Source: Halodesulfovibrio sp.
GTDB taxonomy: Bacteria > Desulfobacterota > Desulfovibrionia > Desulfovibrionales > Desulfovibrionaceae
Direction of reading: 5' to 3'
NCBI RefSeq assembly: GCF_015482765.1
Contig: NZ_JADMLB010000070.1
Coordinates: 1 to 64,000 of the forward strand
DNA length: 64,000 bases
Below are positions 55,004-64,000 of the stretch, one piece after another (positions within the stretch are counted from its first letter, which is position 1; each line of letters opens with the position of its first letter). Made by a program: the position numbers and the translations under genes. The notes beneath the pieces were generated by a model that did no database searches, was not told the DNA's origin, and was given only the letters and a program-made list of their open reading frames with translations.

Positions 55004-56689
55004 ATGTTGGCAATGTATGCTGTTCTGCCTATTTTGGCAGCTCTTATCCTGATGGTAGGTCTTCGTTGGCCTGCAACAAAGGCGATGCCTGTTGCTTGGG
55101 CATGTGCTGTTCTCGGTGCTATGGCTGGTTGGGGACTCGACGCTAGTTACGTAGCTGCGATGTCTTTCCACGGTCTCATCACTGCTATCTCCGTATTGAT
55201 CATCGTTTTCGGTGCTATCCTCATTCTGTACACACTTCAGTACAGTGGCGGTATGGAAACTATTCAGTACGGCATGCAGCAGATTACTGGTGACCGCCGA
55301 ATTCAGGCTATCATCATTGGTTTCATGTTTGCAGCGTTCATTGAAGGTGCAGCTGGCTTTGGTACTCCAGCGGCTCTGGCAGCTCCACTGCTTCTCTCCC
55401 TTGGCTTCCCGCCACTGGCAGCAGCAGTTATCTGTCTCGTATTTAACTCCTTCCCTGTAACCTTCGGTGCTGTTGGTACTCCGGTTATTCTTGGTCTTAA
55501 ATACGTTCGTCCGCTCGTTGATCAGGCTGTTGCAGCTGGTATCCCAGGCCTTAACTTTGCCTCTGCTGACCAGTTCAACGCAGTAATCGGCCAGTGGGCT
55601 ACTGTTTTCAACGCACCTATGATTTACATTCTGCCTATCTTCATGCTCGGTTTTATTACCCGTTACTTCGGTCCTAACCGCAGCTGGAAAGAAGGCTTTG
55701 GCGCATGGAAATTCTGTTTATTTGCATCTACCGCGTTTATCGTACCTTACCTCACCTTCGCGTGGCTCGTAGGTCCTGAGTTCCCATCCCTTATCGGTGG
55801 TCTCGTTGGTCTCGGTATCATTATCCTTGGTGCTAAAAACGGTTTCTGCATGCCTAACGATCACTTTGACTTTGGTGATCACGAAAAATGGGAACCAGAA
55901 TGGACTGGTGATATCAAAGGTGGTGGCAACACCAACTTTACTGCTCACATGTCTCAGTTCCGCGCTTGGCTCCCGTACGTTCTTATCGGTGCGATCCTCG
56001 TGATCACCCGTATTCCGGAACTTGGCCTTAAAGGTATGCTTGCTGGCGTATCACTCAGCTTTGACGCTGGCTTCCTTGGTCACCCTGAAATTAAGAACGC
56101 TATTAAGTACCTGTACTTGCCGGGTACCATTCCATTCGTTCTTGTTGCTATCATCACTATCGGCCTCCACGGCATGAGCGGTGAAAACACCAAGAAAGCT
56201 TGGACTGAAGCTATCGCTAAGATGAAGAACCCTACCATCGCTCTCGTTTTCGCAGTTGCTCTGGTATCTATCTTCCGTCTTTCCGCGAACAACCCTGCAG
56301 GTCTTCCTTCCATGCCTCTGGCATTGGCGGAAGTTGCAGCTAACATTTTCGGTAGTGCTTGGCCTATGTTTGCTTCCTTCGTTGGTGGCTTAGGTGCATT
56401 CATTACTGGTTCCAACACCGTATCTGACCTTCTCTTCGCTGAATTCCAGTGGGGTATGGCAACTCAGCTCGACTTACCTCGTCAGCTTATCGTTGCTGCT
56501 CAGGCAGTTGGTGGTGGTATGGGTAACATGGTTTGTATTCACAACATCGTTGCAGCTTGTGCAGTAGTAGGACTCTCTGGTCAGGAAGGCGCCATCCTTC
56601 GTCGTACCTACGCTCCTTTCCTTCTGTACGGTATCGTGGTTGGTATCATGGTATCTCTCTGCATCGTTATGTTCCCGACCCTCTTCTAA
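55004..56689 (+). CDS. lctP: L-lactate permease
   Basis: LctP/LldP-family lactate:proton symporter of 561 residues with 12 or more hydrophobic segments. The conserved block [15 protein letters not shown]-type is present (here [20 protein letters not shown]), as are [13 protein letters not shown] and the closing [20 protein letters not shown]. It supplies lactate to the dehydrogenase encoded downstream. ATGAGGAG lies before the ATG. The gene is 141 bases after por, separated by the por terminator and an 11-base inverted repeat, and followed by two tandem terminators. Confidence 0.97.
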   Translation: MLAMYAVLPILAALILMVGLRWPATKAMPVAWACAVLGAMAGWGLDASYVAAMSFHGLITAISVLIIVFGAILILYTLQYSGGMETIQYGMQQITGDRRIQAIIIGFMFAAFIEGAAGFGTPAALAAPLLLSLGFPPLAAAVICLVFNSFPVTFGAVGTPVILGLKYVRPLVDQAVAAGIPGLNFASADQFNAVIGQWATVFNAPMIYILPIFMLGFITRYFGPNRSWKEGFGAWKFCLFASTAFIVPYLTFAWLVGPEFPSLIGGLVGLGIIILGAKNGFCMPNDHFDFGDHEKWEPEWTGDIKGGGNTNFTAHMSQFRAWLPYVLIGAILVITRIPELGLKGMLAGVSLSFDAGFLGHPEIKNAIKYLYLPGTIPFVLVAIITIGLHGMSGENTKKAWTEAIAKMKNPTIALVFAVALVSIFRLSANNPAGLPSMPLALAEVAANIFGSAWPMFASFVGGLGAFITGSNTVSDLLFAEFQWGMATQLDLPRQLIVAAQAVGGGMGNMVCIHNIVAACAVVGLSGQEGAILRRTYAPFLLYGIVVGIMVSLCIVMFPTLF

Positions 56690-56696
56690 GTATACT

Positions 56697-56730
56697 GGCA
56701 GGAGACAGCCCTGCGCTGTCTCCTGTTTTT
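56697..56730 (+). terminator. First tandem terminator after lctP
   Basis: CAGGAGACAG (56699-56708) pairs with CTGTCTCCTG (56716-56725), loop CCCTGCG, then TTTTT. Confidence 0.87.
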
Positions 56731-56749
56731 CTTACTAGTGTATTGAAGA

Positions 56750-56783
56750 ACGGGGCTACTGCGGAAGTGTGCCCCGTTTTTTA
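56750..56783 (+). terminator. Second tandem terminator after lctP
   Basis: ACGGGGC (56750-56756) pairs with GCCCCGT (56771-56777), followed by TTTTTT. It is 20 bases after the first terminator. Confidence 0.8.
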
Positions 56784-56867
56784 AAAAGTACGGTCTAGCT
56801 GTTCGTTGCCGGTTACTGTGGGCAGTTAGCACCGATTGTAGACAACATAATTATTGAGGAGAACTCC

Positions 56868-58253
56868 GTGATTAGTGCGTCCTTGACTAAAGAATTTGAA
56901 GCCGTTGTAGGCAAAGAAAATGTTTTCACTTCTGAGCCGGAGCGTCAGGCTTACTCTTACGACTCCGCTGTACTTGATCCTGTAACCCCTTCATTGGTTG
57001 TTCGCCCGACCAACTCTGAAGAATTAGGCAAAGTTATTGCTCTTTGTAACGAAAACAACTGTCCTATTACCGTTCGCGGTGCTGGCACCAACCTTTCCGG
57101 TGGTACCATCCCTGACAAACGTAACGGCATTGTTATTCTCACAAACGGTCTGAACAAGATCCTCGAAATTAACGAAGAAGATCTTTACGCTGTTGTTCAG
57201 CCGGGTGTTGTTACTGCTAAATTTGCTCAGGAAGTTGCAAAACGTGGTCTGTTCTACCCACCAGATCCAGGTTCTCAGGCTGTTTCCACTATCGGTGGTA
57301 ACGTTGCTGAAAACGCTGGCGGTCTGCGCGGTCTTAAGTACGGTGTTACTAAAGACTACGTTATGGGTCTGGACTTCTTTGACGTAAACGGTCAGCTCGT
57401 TAAAACCGGTTCCCGCACAGTTAAGTGTGTTACCGGCTACAACCTTGCTGGTCTTATGGCTGCTTCTGAAGGTACACTTGGTGTATTTAACGAAATCATC
57501 CTTAAGCTTACTCCGCCACCAGCTGCTTCTAAAGCAATGATGGCTGTGTTTGATGATGTAAACAAAGCTTCTGAAGCTGTTGCTGCTATCATCGCTGCTC
57601 ACGTTGTTCCTTGTACTCTCGAGTTCATGGATCAGGCTGCGCTCAAACACGTTGAAGCTTACACTAAAGCCGGTCTTCCTGTTGAAGCTGCTGCTATCCT
57701 TCTTATCGAAGTTGACGGCCACCCAGGACAGGTTGCTGACGAAGCTGCTGTTGTAGAAAAATGTCTCACCAAAGCCGGTGCGACTGCTGTTCACGTTGCT
57801 AAAGACGCTGAAGAGAAATTTAAACTGTGGGAAGCACGTCGTAACGCGCTGCCAGCTCTTGCTCGCGCGAAGCCGACTACTGTACTTGAAGACGCTACAG
57901 TACCTCGCTCCCAGATTCCTGCAATGGTTGCAGCAATCAACGACATCGCTAAGAAATACGACCTTGCTATCGGTACCTTCGGCCACGCTGGTGACGGTAA
58001 CCTGCACCCTACTATTCTTTGTGACCGTCGTGACGAAAAAGAATTCCACCGTGTAGAAGAAGCTGTTGACGAAATCTTCGACGTAGCTCTTTCTCTCAAA
58101 GGTACACTTTCCGGCGAGCACGGCATCGGTATGGCTAAATCCAAGTGGATGGAAAAGGAAACTTCCCGCGCTACTATTGACTACTCTCTCAACATGAAGC
58201 GTGCGATCGACCCTAACAACATCCTCAACCCTGGTAAAATCATCGCAGGTTAG
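56868..58253 (+). CDS. dld-IIA: FAD-linked D-lactate dehydrogenase, GlcD-type subunit (Dld-IIA)
   Basis: A 461-residue flavoprotein of the GlcD/D-lactate dehydrogenase family. The FAD-binding domain has ITVRGAGTNLSGGTIPD and VQPGVVTAKFAQ; the C-terminal cap has GTFGHAGDGNLHPTILCD and LSGEHGIGMAKSKWM. It oxidises D-lactate (or glycolate) to pyruvate (or glyoxylate) and passes electrons to the next gene's Fe-S subunit. In D. vulgaris the same position between lactate permease and pta holds Dld-II, so D-lactate is the likely substrate. The start is GTG at 56868, with GAGGAGA upstream. The stop lies 4 bases before the partner's ATG. Confidence 0.93.
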   Translation: MISASLTKEFEAVVGKENVFTSEPERQAYSYDSAVLDPVTPSLVVRPTNSEELGKVIALCNENNCPITVRGAGTNLSGGTIPDKRNGIVILTNGLNKILEINEEDLYAVVQPGVVTAKFAQEVAKRGLFYPPDPGSQAVSTIGGNVAENAGGLRGLKYGVTKDYVMGLDFFDVNGQLVKTGSRTVKCVTGYNLAGLMAASEGTLGVFNEIILKLTPPPAASKAMMAVFDDVNKASEAVAAIIAAHVVPCTLEFMDQAALKHVEAYTKAGLPVEAAAILLIEVDGHPGQVADEAAVVEKCLTKAGATAVHVAKDAEEKFKLWEARRNALPALARAKPTTVLEDATVPRSQIPAMVAAINDIAKKYDLAIGTFGHAGDGNLHPTILCDRRDEKEFHRVEEAVDEIFDVALSLKGTLSGEHGIGMAKSKWMEKETSRATIDYSLNMKRAIDPNNILNPGKIIAG

Positions 58254-58257
58254 TATC

Positions 58258-59553
58258 ATGTCAGCAGATCTTACTAAACTTGCGAAGCTCCTTCAGGAGT
58301 TGGACGACCAGATGGTTGCCTGCATGAAGTGCGGCATGTGTCAGGCTGTTTGTCCAGTTTTCTCCGAAACAATGAGGGAGTCTGACGTTACCCGTGGTAA
58401 AATTGCCCTTCTCGAGCGCCTTGCAGCTGAAATGATCAAAGACGCAGAAGGCGTTCAGGAAGCCCTGAACCGTTGTCTGCTTTGTGGTTCATGTGGTGCT
58501 AACTGCCCATCCGGCGTACAGATCAGCGATATCTTCATTAAAGCTCGTAACATCGTTAACGAGTACATGGGTCTTTCCCCAGTGAAGAAAGCTATCCTGC
58601 GCGGCATGGTCGGTAACCCTAAACTCTTCAACATGCTTCTTGATTTCGGTTCTAAATTCCAGAACCTCATGACTTCTAAAGCATCTGAAGCACAGGGCAC
58701 CCGTAAAGCTCCATTGCTCGAGCCATTTATCGGCAACCGCCACTTTAATCCGGTTGCTAAAAAATCTCTGCACGCCAAATACGGTACAATTGACACACCT
58801 GCTGGTAAATCCGGCCTTCGTGTTCTCTTCTTCCCTGGCTGTGTAGCAGATAAAATGTACACCAACATGGGTGAAGCTTGTCTGAAAGTATTCAAACACC
58901 ACGGCGTTGGCGTTTGGATGCCTGCAACTCAGGCTTGTTGTGGCATCCCTGCTCTTTCCGCAGGTGATAAAACTGCCTATGACAAGATGGTGAAATACAA
59001 CGCGGAAATCTTTGCTGAAGGCGAATATGATTATATTGTCGCCCCATGCGGTTCCTGTATTTCCACTATCATGAAATACTGGCCTAAGTATGGTAAAGAA
59101 TACCCGGCCGACGTACAGAAAAAGATTGAAAAAATTGCTGCTAAAGCAATGGATATCAACGAATTCCTCGTAGATGTTCTTGGTGTGAAGCCGGAAGGCG
59201 ACGCTCCTAAGGGCGGAAAAAAGGTAACATTCCACGACTCTTGTCACCTGAAGAAGGGTCTTGGTGTGGCAGAACAGCCTCGTGACCTTATCCGCATGAA
59301 CAACAACTACGAACTGGTAGAAATGGACGAAGCCGATCGCTGCTGTGGTTGTGGCGGTACCTTCACATTATACCACTACGATCTTTCCAAGAAGATCGGA
59401 GGACGTAAGCGTAACAACATCATTGATTCCGGTGCGCAAGTTGTATCCACAGGCTGTCCGGCTTGTATGATGCAGATGAACGATATGCTTTCACAGAACT
59501 ACGACGACGTAGAAGTTAAGCATAGCATCGAACTCTACGCTGAAACCCTGTAA
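58258..59553 (+). CDS. dld-IIB: Fe-S subunit of D-lactate dehydrogenase, GlcF-type (Dld-IIB)
   Basis: A 431-residue electron-transfer subunit. Two 4Fe-4S motifs stand at the N-terminus (CMKCGMCQAVCPVF and CLLCGSCGANCPSG), then two CCG domains in the C-terminal half (CCGIPALSAGDK, CHLKKGLGVAEQPRDL, CCGCGGTF and CPACMMQM). It accepts electrons from the FAD subunit and probably delivers them to the membrane quinone pool. The ATG at 58258 follows the partner's stop by 4 bases with AGGTT upstream, so translation is likely coupled. A longer frame from 58201 would overlap the partner. Confidence 0.93.
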   Translation: MSADLTKLAKLLQELDDQMVACMKCGMCQAVCPVFSETMRESDVTRGKIALLERLAAEMIKDAEGVQEALNRCLLCGSCGANCPSGVQISDIFIKARNIVNEYMGLSPVKKAILRGMVGNPKLFNMLLDFGSKFQNLMTSKASEAQGTRKAPLLEPFIGNRHFNPVAKKSLHAKYGTIDTPAGKSGLRVLFFPGCVADKMYTNMGEACLKVFKHHGVGVWMPATQACCGIPALSAGDKTAYDKMVKYNAEIFAEGEYDYIVAPCGSCISTIMKYWPKYGKEYPADVQKKIEKIAAKAMDINEFLVDVLGVKPEGDAPKGGKKVTFHDSCHLKKGLGVAEQPRDLIRMNNNYELVEMDEADRCCGCGGTFTLYHYDLSKKIGGRKRNNIIDSGAQVVSTGCPACMMQMNDMLSQNYDDVEVKHSIELYAETL

Positions 59554-59803
59554 TCGCATTGCGATTAACGGTTCAGTGACGACGTCCTGAACTTACAGAC
59601 TGAAACAAATCCGTACATTGCCGACCGCGGAACAGTTTCATGAGCCTGCACATCACTCTCCCGTGTAAGCACTTGAAATTTATACCGCAATAGCGCAGTG
59701 TACGGGTTTGTCATCGGTCTGCAGAAGTATCCTCCAGGAAGCGGTTCTGGAGATGCAGGTTCGATAATTTGGCTAGTATCAATGGATATGCAAGGAGTCC
59801 ATA

Positions 59804-61918
59804 GTGTCCCAAAACCTTTACATTACAGCTACCGAAGCAAGAACAGGTAAATCTGCTGTTGTTCTCGGCATGATGCAATTGCTCACCAAAGACATCAGAA
59901 ATGTTGCTTTCTTCCGCCCTATCATCAACGACGATGAGAACGGAACTAAAGACCATGATATTAACCTGATTCTTGAATACTTCGGCATTGAAATTCCGTA
60001 CGAAGATACCTACGCGTACACCCTTAATCAGGCACGCGAGCTTATCAACAACGGTCAGCGTTCAATGCTTCTTGAGAACATTCTCAACAAATACACTCAG
60101 CTTGCTAACAAATACGACTTTGTTCTTTGCGAAGGAACTGACTTCCTTGGTAAAGATGCAGCGTTTGAATTTGACCTTAACGCAGATATCGCCGCTAACT
60201 TAGGCTCCCCTGTTCTCGTTGTTATCAACGGTCAGAAACAGGACTGCGAAGAAATTATCAGCTCCACCAAGCTCACCCTCGATTCCCTTGAAGACAAAGG
60301 TCTCGACATTGTTGCTTCTATCATCAACCGTGCAGAAGTAACCTCTGAGCACTGTGCTGACATCATTTCCCAGATCGCTACCAAAGAAGGTGCTGATCGC
60401 GCACTGGCTGTTTACATCATCCCTGAAGAACCTACCCTCAGTAAGCCGACCATGAAAGACGTGGCACAGTGGCTTGAAGGTGACGTGATTTACGGTGAAG
60501 ATCGCCTCGATACCCGTGTAGACGACCTGTGCGTTGCTGCTATGCAGATTGGCAACTTCCTCGATTATGTTAAAGATGCCAGTCTTGTTATTACCCCTGG
60601 TGACCGTTCCGACATCATCATTTCCACCCTTGCTTCACGTATGTCTTCTGCATACCCGGACATTTCCGGTATTGTGTTGACCGGTGGTCTTGAAATGCCT
60701 GAAAACGTTCGTCGCCTTGTAGAAGGTTGGTCTGCTGCCCCGATTCCAATCGTGAATGTTAAGCAGAACACCTACCTTACTATTCAGGTTCTGAACCAGC
60801 TTTACGGTAGAATTGATCCTGAAGATACCCGTCGTGTTGCGACTGCTCTCGGTATCTTTGAAGACAACGTGGATACCAAAGAAATTGCAAGCCGCGTTAT
60901 CTCCCGTAAATCTTCTAAAATCACGCCGAAAATGTTTGAATTTAACCTTATCGAAAAGGCTAAAGCAAACAAAATGCGCATTGTTCTCCCTGAAGGTCAG
61001 GAAGAACGTATTCTGCGTGCAGCAGAAATGCTCAACCGTCGCGGCGTTGCAGAGATCATCCTCCTTGGCAACATTGACGTTGTTAAACAGAAAATCTCTG
61101 ACTTAGGTCTCCATCTTCCAAATGTTGCAATTATCCAGCCTGAACTTGCGCCTAACTTCAATGACTACGTAGAAACCTACTTTGAAGCACGTAAGAAAAA
61201 AGGCATCAGCATGGAACAGGCACATGACACCATGTGCGATACTACCTACTACGGTACCATGATGGTTAAAAAAGGCGATGCTGACGGCATGGTTTCCGGT
61301 GCGGTTAACACCACTGCCCACACTATTCGCCCTGCATTTGAGTTTATTAAAACTAAACCTGATGCTTCCATCGTATCTTCCGTGTTCCTGATGTGCCTTA
61401 AAGACCGTGTTCTCGTATTCGGTGACTGCGCAGTTAACCCGAACCCTAGCTCTGAACAGCTTGCTGAAATTGCCATCAGTTCTGCAGACACTGCACGCAT
61501 CTTCAATGTCGACCCACGCATTGCAATGCTTTCCTACTCCACCGGTTCTTCCGGCAAAGGTGCAGATGTAGAAAAAGTTATTGAAGCAACTAAAATTGCA
61601 CAGGAACGCGCTCCTCAGCTCAAACTGGAAGGCCCACTCCAGTACGATGCTGCAATCGACGCAGACGTTGCTGCTACTAAGCTTCCGGACTCTGAAGTTG
61701 CCGGTCAGGCCACTGTTTTCATCTTCCCTGACCTCAACACCGGTAACAACACTTACAAAGCTGTACAGCGTGCTGCAAATGCCGTAGCAATTGGTCCGGT
61801 CTTGCAGGGACTCAATAAGCCTGTTAACGACTTGTCTCGCGGTTGTACCGTACCGGATATTGTAAACACTGTTGCCATTACAGCAATTCAGGCACAGGCA
61901 GAAAAAGGGCTTATCTAG
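59804..61918 (+). CDS. pta: Phosphate acetyltransferase (long form with BioD-like and DRTGG domains)
   Basis: Converts acetyl-CoA and phosphate into acetyl phosphate. It has 704 residues: an N-terminal P-loop-like domain (YITATEARTGKSAVVLGM), a central DRTGG domain (about 215-330, VITPGDRSDIIISTLASRM) and the C-terminal catalytic domain (about 375-704, RIVLPEGQEERILRAAEML, GMVSGAVNTTAHTIRPA, SYSTGSSGKGADVEKV). The start is GTG at 59804 with AAGGAG upstream. The 250-base spacer from the dehydrogenase may contain its own promoter. It pairs with ackA 27 bases downstream; together they give one ATP per acetate. Confidence 0.96.
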   Translation: MSQNLYITATEARTGKSAVVLGMMQLLTKDIRNVAFFRPIINDDENGTKDHDINLILEYFGIEIPYEDTYAYTLNQARELINNGQRSMLLENILNKYTQLANKYDFVLCEGTDFLGKDAAFEFDLNADIAANLGSPVLVVINGQKQDCEEIISSTKLTLDSLEDKGLDIVASIINRAEVTSEHCADIISQIATKEGADRALAVYIIPEEPTLSKPTMKDVAQWLEGDVIYGEDRLDTRVDDLCVAAMQIGNFLDYVKDASLVITPGDRSDIIISTLASRMSSAYPDISGIVLTGGLEMPENVRRLVEGWSAAPIPIVNVKQNTYLTIQVLNQLYGRIDPEDTRRVATALGIFEDNVDTKEIASRVISRKSSKITPKMFEFNLIEKAKANKMRIVLPEGQEERILRAAEMLNRRGVAEIILLGNIDVVKQKISDLGLHLPNVAIIQPELAPNFNDYVETYFEARKKKGISMEQAHDTMCDTTYYGTMMVKKGDADGMVSGAVNTTAHTIRPAFEFIKTKPDASIVSSVFLMCLKDRVLVFGDCAVNPNPSSEQLAEIAISSADTARIFNVDPRIAMLSYSTGSSGKGADVEKVIEATKIAQERAPQLKLEGPLQYDAAIDADVAATKLPDSEVAGQATVFIFPDLNTGNNTYKAVQRAANAVAIGPVLQGLNKPVNDLSRGCTVPDIVNTVAITAIQAQAEKGLI

Positions 61919-61945
61919 CCAAGCCATTTTAAAGGATAAAAATAG

Positions 61946-63148
61946 ATGAACGTACTCGTAATTAACTCCGGCTCCTCTTCTCTTAAATTTCAGCTGATCA
62001 ATATGGAAAACGAAACCGCTCTTTGTTCCGGTCTCGTAGAACGTATCGGTCAGGAAATGGGTAAACTTGTTAACAAGCTTGCTCCAGACACTGACGACGA
62101 ACGTAAAGTTGTTATCGACGAACCATTTGCAGATCATGAAACCGCTATGAAGCGTGTTGTTGAGCTGCTCACTGACGAAAACGACGGCGTAATCAAAGAC
62201 AAATCTGAGATCTACGCTATCGGTCACCGTGTTCTCCTCGGTGGTGAAGAGATTAAAGAATCAGTTAAAGTAACTGACGAAGTTAAAGACATCATTCGCA
62301 AATACATCCCGCTCGGTCCTCTGCACAACCCTGCTAACCTTGCTGGTATCGAAGTTTGTGAACATCTCTTCCCTGGTACTCCGAACGTTGGTGTATTTGA
62401 CACTGAGTTCCACCAGACCATGCCTGAGAAAGCGTTCCTTTACCCGCTTCCTTACGATCTCTACGAAGATCTGCGCATCCGTCGTTACGGCTTCCACGGT
62501 ACTTCCCACCGTTTCGTTGCTAAACAGGCTGCTAAGTTCCTCGGTAAAGCTCCTGAAGAGCTCAACCTCGTTATTTGTCACCTCGGTAACGGCTGCTCCA
62601 TGTCCGCTGTAAAAGCTGGCAAGTGTGTTGATACTACTATGGGTATTACACCTCTCGAAGGTCTCATGATGGGTACCCGTTGTGGCGACATCGACCCTGC
62701 ACTCGTTCCTTTCATCATGGATCGTAAAGGTCTTTCCGGTGAAGAAGTTGACACTCTCATGAACAAACAGTCCGGTCTCTTCGGTATCTGCGGCATGAGC
62801 GACATGCGTGACATCCACGCTGCAGTTGATAACGGCGACGAAAAAGCTAAAACTGCACTCGACATGTTTGTTTACCGCATTAAAAAATACATCGGCTCTT
62901 TCATTGCTGCACTCGGCAATGTTGACGCTATCGTATTTACTGCTGGTATCGGTGAAAACGACGACATCGTTCGTGAAATGGTTTGTGCTGATATGGAACT
63001 CTTCGGTATCAAAATTGACACTGAAGAAAACGCAACTCGTCGCGGCACTGAGCGTTCCCTGAACGACGGTGGCAAGACTGAAGTTCTTATCATCCCTACC
63101 AACGAAGAGCTCGAAATCGCTCAGGCTACTGTAAAAGTACTCGCCTAG
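61946..63148 (+). CDS. ackA: Acetate kinase
   Basis: Turns acetyl phosphate and ADP into acetate and ATP, the substrate-level phosphorylation step of lactate oxidation. It has 400 residues of the ASKHA fold. The N-terminal phosphate loop is LVINSGSSSLKFQL, the central motif RYGFHGTSHRFVAKQ, the second phosphate loop VICHLGNGCSMSAVKAGKCV, and the adenosine motif FTAGIGENDDIVREM. AAAGGAT precedes the ATG. It is co-transcribed with pta. A strong hairpin without a T run follows at 63176-63207. Confidence 0.98.
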   Translation: MNVLVINSGSSSLKFQLINMENETALCSGLVERIGQEMGKLVNKLAPDTDDERKVVIDEPFADHETAMKRVVELLTDENDGVIKDKSEIYAIGHRVLLGGEEIKESVKVTDEVKDIIRKYIPLGPLHNPANLAGIEVCEHLFPGTPNVGVFDTEFHQTMPEKAFLYPLPYDLYEDLRIRRYGFHGTSHRFVAKQAAKFLGKAPEELNLVICHLGNGCSMSAVKAGKCVDTTMGITPLEGLMMGTRCGDIDPALVPFIMDRKGLSGEEVDTLMNKQSGLFGICGMSDMRDIHAAVDNGDEKAKTALDMFVYRIKKYIGSFIAALGNVDAIVFTAGIGENDDIVREMVCADMELFGIKIDTEENATRRGTERSLNDGGKTEVLIIPTNEELEIAQATVKVLA

Positions 63149-63175
63149 TATTTCAGTTTTTTTTGCGAAGACAAT

Positions 63176-63207
63176 CCGGAGCAGAAACATGCCAGTTTCT
63201 GCTCCGG
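63176..63207 (+). repeat. Strong hairpin between ackA and the DRTGG gene
   Basis: CCGGAGCAGAAAC (63176-63188) and GTTTCTGCTCCGG (63195-63207) give 13 perfect pairs around ATGCCA. Lack of a T run suggests an mRNA stabiliser or partial terminator that lowers expression of the gene behind it. Confidence 0.75.
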
Positions 63208-63265
63208 CATTTGCCATTTTACCGAAAGAGGTATATCCCGAAGCATCTTCTTTGGGAGGGAATAC

Positions 63266-64000
63266 ATGATAGGAATTTACATAGGCTCAACAGACGCATT
63301 TGCGGGTAAAAATATTGCATTGATGGCTTTAGGGTTGGAAATGCAACGACGCGGCATGCGTGTAGGGTATATGAAACCTGTTGGTTCTCTTCCTAAACGG
63401 GTTGATGATGTTTTCGGGGATGAAGACGCCATTGTCATCCAGGAACTTCTCGGCCTTGAGATTTCCCCAGATATACTGACGCCGGTACTTATTCCTAACA
63501 ACCTGAGAGCCACTACCCTTTCAGATGAAACAGACGCTCTGGCTGCCATCCAGAGTGCCTACGACACAATATCCAAAGACAAAGACGTTATGCTTGTCGG
63601 CGGCTGCGGTTCCATCCAATATACCGGCACCCACAGGGGTGTGGATGGCATCACACTGTCGAAACAGCTTGGATTGAAAACCATACTTGTTGACCGCTAT
63701 CGCCGGAACAGACTCAACTACGACGCTATTCTCAATATCAAAAACACGCTCGGCGACGACATGCTCGGAGTTCTGTTCAACGATGTGCCGGAAGACTTTT
63801 CCCGCGATGCTGAAGACATCCTTATTCCTTTCTTAGAAAGAAACGGAGTTGATGTTTTTGGTACTGTACCACGCGACCCGATGCTCAACGCCATTAAAGC
63901 ATCGGAACTTGCATGGCGCCTCAAGGGAAAAATTATTTCAGGTAATTCTCAATCCCAGCGTATTATTCAGAACTTCCTGATTGGTACTATGCAGGTGGAA
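63266..64000 (+). CDS. DRTGG/BioD-like P-loop protein, 5' part (cut by window end)
   Basis: The first 245 residues are present and the frame is still open at base 64000. MIGIYIGSTDAFAGKNIALM resembles the BioD-like domain at the start of the upstream Pta, and later segments (LVGGCGSIQYTG, TILVDRYRRNRLNYDAIL, LGVLFNDVPED) align with the same region. This looks like a relative of the Pta regulatory half without, so far, the catalytic half. GGGAGGG precedes the ATG. In Desulfovibrio lactate loci a protein of this kind follows ackA. The function is unknown; a regulatory or nucleotide-sensing role is a guess. Confidence 0.8.
   Translation, partial: MIGIYIGSTDAFAGKNIALMALGLEMQRRGMRVGYMKPVGSLPKRVDDVFGDEDAIVIQELLGLEISPDILTPVLIPNNLRATTLSDETDALAAIQSAYDTISKDKDVMLVGGCGSIQYTGTHRGVDGITLSKQLGLKTILVDRYRRNRLNYDAILNIKNTLGDDMLGVLFNDVPEDFSRDAEDILIPFLERNGVDVFGTVPRDPMLNAIKASELAWRLKGKIISGNSQSQRIIQNFLIGTMQVE

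Noticed and set aside
57024-58259. 411-codon frame antisense to the dehydrogenase FAD subunit
   Set aside because: Shadow of a highly expressed gene; no ribosome site or recognisable domain.
59760-59800. Sigma-54 promoter before pta
   Set aside because: TTGGC is present but no TTGC element occurs at the required spacing.

Overview
The window reads as chromosome of a marine, moderately AT-rich Desulfovibrio-type sulfate reducer (Halodesulfovibrio-like is my best guess). The main reason is the right-hand third, 45.8-64.0 kb. It carries the lactate-oxidation locus typical of Desulfovibrionales: a hybrid sensor kinase and a sigma-54 response regulator (LurS/LurR-like), pyruvate:ferredoxin oxidoreductase, L-lactate permease, a two-subunit GlcD/GlcF-type D-lactate dehydrogenase, phosphotransacetylase, acetate kinase, and the start of a DRTGG-domain protein cut by the window end. 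Together these take lactate in, oxidise it to pyruvate, then to acetyl-CoA, and gain ATP through acetyl phosphate. The species call is inference from gene order and protein type; no rRNA is present.

Layout. 0-8.4 kb: polA, an RlmI-like rRNA methyltransferase, a lipoprotein, a class V aminotransferase, a DUF1844 protein and argC. 8.4-14.2 kb: an 840-base gene-poor gap, an aromatic amino-acid permease, rdgB, an orphan PAS sensor kinase, rimO. 14.4-20.2 kb: rpsA, sppA, malQ and a bifunctional PFK-2/FBPase-2-like enzyme. 20.5-27.3 kb: mutL, a DUF190 protein, then a minus-strand four-gene run (metallophosphoesterase, Ser/Thr kinase with a DUF1566 tail, YkgJ-type cysteine-cluster protein, hldD). 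27.6-33.2 kb: gnd, zwf and a DinG-type helicase. 33.4-40.8 kb: a small exported protein, class III ribonucleotide reductase nrdD behind a cobalamin riboswitch, a UPF0210 plus ACT-domain pair, an Asp/Glu racemase, and an SO_0444-type metal permease behind an ArsR-like operator. 41.1-45.6 kb: a lysozyme-fold protein behind a sigma-54-like promoter, topA, a YbjQ-like protein.

The strongest regulatory signals are: (i) a -24/-12 promoter upstream of por with two near-identical 18-base TGTC-N10-GACA sites, adjacent to the gene for the sigma-54 activator likely to bind them; (ii) a cobalamin riboswitch with a consensus DnaA box just upstream of it, in front of nrdD; (iii) an ArsR-type operator in front of the metal permease. 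The carbon genes (malQ, PFK-2/FBPase-2, gnd, zwf) suggest managed storage-sugar metabolism beside lactate oxidation.

I see no rRNA, tRNA, CRISPR array, prophage or insertion sequence. I found no clearly undescribed multi-gene system. The best candidates for new biology are the kinase/phosphoesterase/YkgJ/hldD run, the racemase lacking one catalytic cysteine, the bacterial PFK-2/FBPase-2, and the inverted-repeat plus G11 element after topA.
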